5,588 bases of DNA from the NCBI GenBank assembly GCA_018817845.1, contig JAHITH010000096.1:1-5588 (forward strand), read 5' to 3'. Below the pieces are notes generated by a model. That model was given only the letters and a program-made list of their open reading frames with translations. It ran no database searches and was not told the origin of the DNA. Source of the DNA: Patescibacteria group bacterium (GTDB lineage Bacteria; Patescibacteriota; Microgenomatia; UBA1400; MFAQ01). Positions 4,941-5,588 of the stretch are shown piece by piece (positions within the stretch are counted from its first letter, which is position 1; each line of letters opens with the position of its first letter). Made by a program: the position numbers and the translations under genes.

Positions 4941-5337
4941 ACAGCCGTCCGTGGTCATAGACTCATCTGCCATCCTGTCATACCTTCTGCCAGACGAGTC
5001 CCCACCCAAGAAAATATCCCACACATTTCAGCTCTATCAACAAAACAAACTAAACCTTATTGCTCCAGAACTCTTAAAAATAGAGGTGGGTAACACTCTA
5101 AAAACAGCTATTCTTCAAAAACGACTACAACCCAAACTAGCCAAACAAATACTCAAACAATTCTTACTCCTACCTATCAGATACACCTACCAAATAAATT
5201 ACCTAGCCACACTCAACCTAACCATCAAACACAATCTTTCCTTTTATGACGCTCTCTATCTACACCTAAGTCAAATCAATCAAGTACCCCTAATCACCAT
5301 AGACAAAAAATTAGCCAAGTTATCCTTATTAACCTAG
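4927..5337 (+). CDS. PIN-domain ribonuclease toxin (VapC-like)
   Basis: 136 aa, the normal length for a VapC toxin. The four acidic PIN residues are in expected places: Asp12 in VVIDSSAILSYLL, Glu53 in LLKIEVGNTL, Asp108 in SFYDALYLHL and Asp126 in LITIDKKLAK. They should bind Mg2+ or Mn2+ and cut RNA; many VapC enzymes cleave tRNA or a ribosomal RNA loop, but the target here cannot be read from sequence. No signal peptide or membrane segment is present, so it acts in the cytoplasm. The ATG lies inside the last codons of the antitoxin, in another frame, with no Shine-Dalgarno sequence, so translation is probably coupled to the antitoxin. The active site is complete and the frame intact, so the toxin is probably functional. 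It is followed by noncoding sequence, so the operon ends here. Confidence 0.88.
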   Translation: MAANKQPSVVIDSSAILSYLLPDESPPKKISHTFQLYQQNKLNLIAPELLKIEVGNTLKTAILQKRLQPKLAKQILKQFLLLPIRYTYQINYLATLNLTIKHNLSFYDALYLHLSQINQVPLITIDKKLAKLSLLT

Positions 5338-5473
5338 CCCTAGAAGACAACCTACAACTCCCTCCATAATCACCCCAATCACCCTACCTACCTCCACCAA
5401 TCCACTCACGCGATCGCGTATCTGGTTTAGTAACTCATCGGTATTTTATCACCAAATATACTAAAATACCCTC
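5338..5473. other. Noncoding stretch before the tandem repeats
   Basis: No gene is seen. It contains a perfect 12-bp palindrome ACGCGATCGCGT (5408-5419). It also contains a 9-bp perfect inverted repeat, GGTATTTTA at 5440-5448 and TAAAATACC at 5462-5470, with a 13-base loop. The second structure ends just before the first repeat unit. No T run follows, so it is not a standard terminator. TATACT at 5457-5462 could be a -10 box firing into the array, but no -35 box supports it. Confidence 0.4.
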
Positions 5474-5588
5474 ATGTGGCCCCAGCCACGTTGAACGTAA
5501 TATTGCTCTGCGATAGACGTTCTTATGTGGCCCCAGCCACGTTGAACGTAATATTGCTCTGCGATAGACGTTCTTATGTGGCCCCAGC
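5474..5588. repeat. Perfect 51-bp tandem repeat array of hairpins, running off the window
   Basis: Two complete identical 51-bp units (5474-5524, 5525-5575) and the first 13 bases of a third (5576-5588). Each unit is a linker of about 20 bases with a small hairpin (GTGGC CCCA GCCAC, 5476-5489 in unit 1) plus the 30-bp core hairpin (5493-5522, 5544-5573). CCACGT in the linker can pair either with the ATGTGG before it or with the ATGTGG of the next unit, so two folds compete. The same core occurs once beside the tRNA. The number of units is unknown because the window ends inside the array. Confidence 0.85.

Noticed and set aside
4749..5024. Minus-strand open frame across the antitoxin and toxin start
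   Set aside because: It lies antisense to a well-supported toxin-antitoxin pair with a strong promoter; its translation has no domain signal.
5408..5419. HIP1-type (GCGATCGC) element suggesting a cyanobacterial origin
   Set aside because: It occurs once, and nothing else in the window looks cyanobacterial; a single palindrome is not evidence of lineage.
5474..5588. CRISPR array (30-bp repeats, 21-bp spacers)
   Set aside because: The two complete intervals between cores are identical and only 21 bases long, and the core also occurs alone beside a tRNA. True spacers differ and are usually longer. No cas gene is in the window.

Overview
This window most likely comes from a Candidate Phyla Radiation (Patescibacteria) genome, probably of the Microgenomates type. 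That is an inference from style, not from a marker gene. The supporting traits are a pilin with a Thr/Pro stalk, a membrane ligase fused to TPRs, a small single-TM TPR-like protein with a C-terminal beta module, start codons without Shine-Dalgarno sequences, and very strong strand asymmetry. The + strand is C-rich and G-poor throughout, even across the gene on the - strand. All stop codons used are TAA or TAG.

Left half (1-3711, + strand): the 3' part of a type IV pilin/pseudopilin gene is followed by two genes that overlap by one base (TAATG). The first encodes a 300-aa membrane-anchored TPR-like protein. The second encodes a 699-aa O-antigen ligase/polymerase-like (Wzy_C type) membrane protein with C-terminal TPRs. 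A pilin with a Ser/Thr/Pro stalk beside a Wzy_C-type enzyme resembles known pilin O-glycosylation loci, so a surface or pilus glycosylation module is a reasonable hypothesis. Three G-rich palindromic segments sit in frame inside these two genes; two of them share sequence and look like dispersed repeats that entered coding regions.

Centre (3709-4697): the ligase-like gene and a convergent diguanylate cyclase (GGDEF) gene are separated by an 86-bp element with perfect 14-bp inverted repeats. Each arm supplies the TAA stop codon of the gene running into it. Upstream of the GGDEF gene, on the - strand, lie an extended -10 promoter, a terminator-like hairpin, one copy of a 30-bp hairpin repeat, and a tRNA-Ala(GGC) gene with encoded CCA.

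Right part (4660-5588, + strand): a compact toxin-antitoxin operon (ribbon-helix-helix antitoxin, then VapC-like PIN toxin, 14-bp overlap) is driven by a strong promoter with a perfect 14-bp palindrome between -35 and -10, the likely autoregulatory operator. After a 136-bp noncoding stretch the window ends inside a perfect 51-bp tandem repeat. Each unit carries the same 30-bp hairpin core found beside the tRNA. The array runs off the window edge, and its function is unknown.

Promoter hexamers end 7-10 bases before the start codons of four genes, which suggests that leaderless or near-leaderless mRNAs are the rule here.
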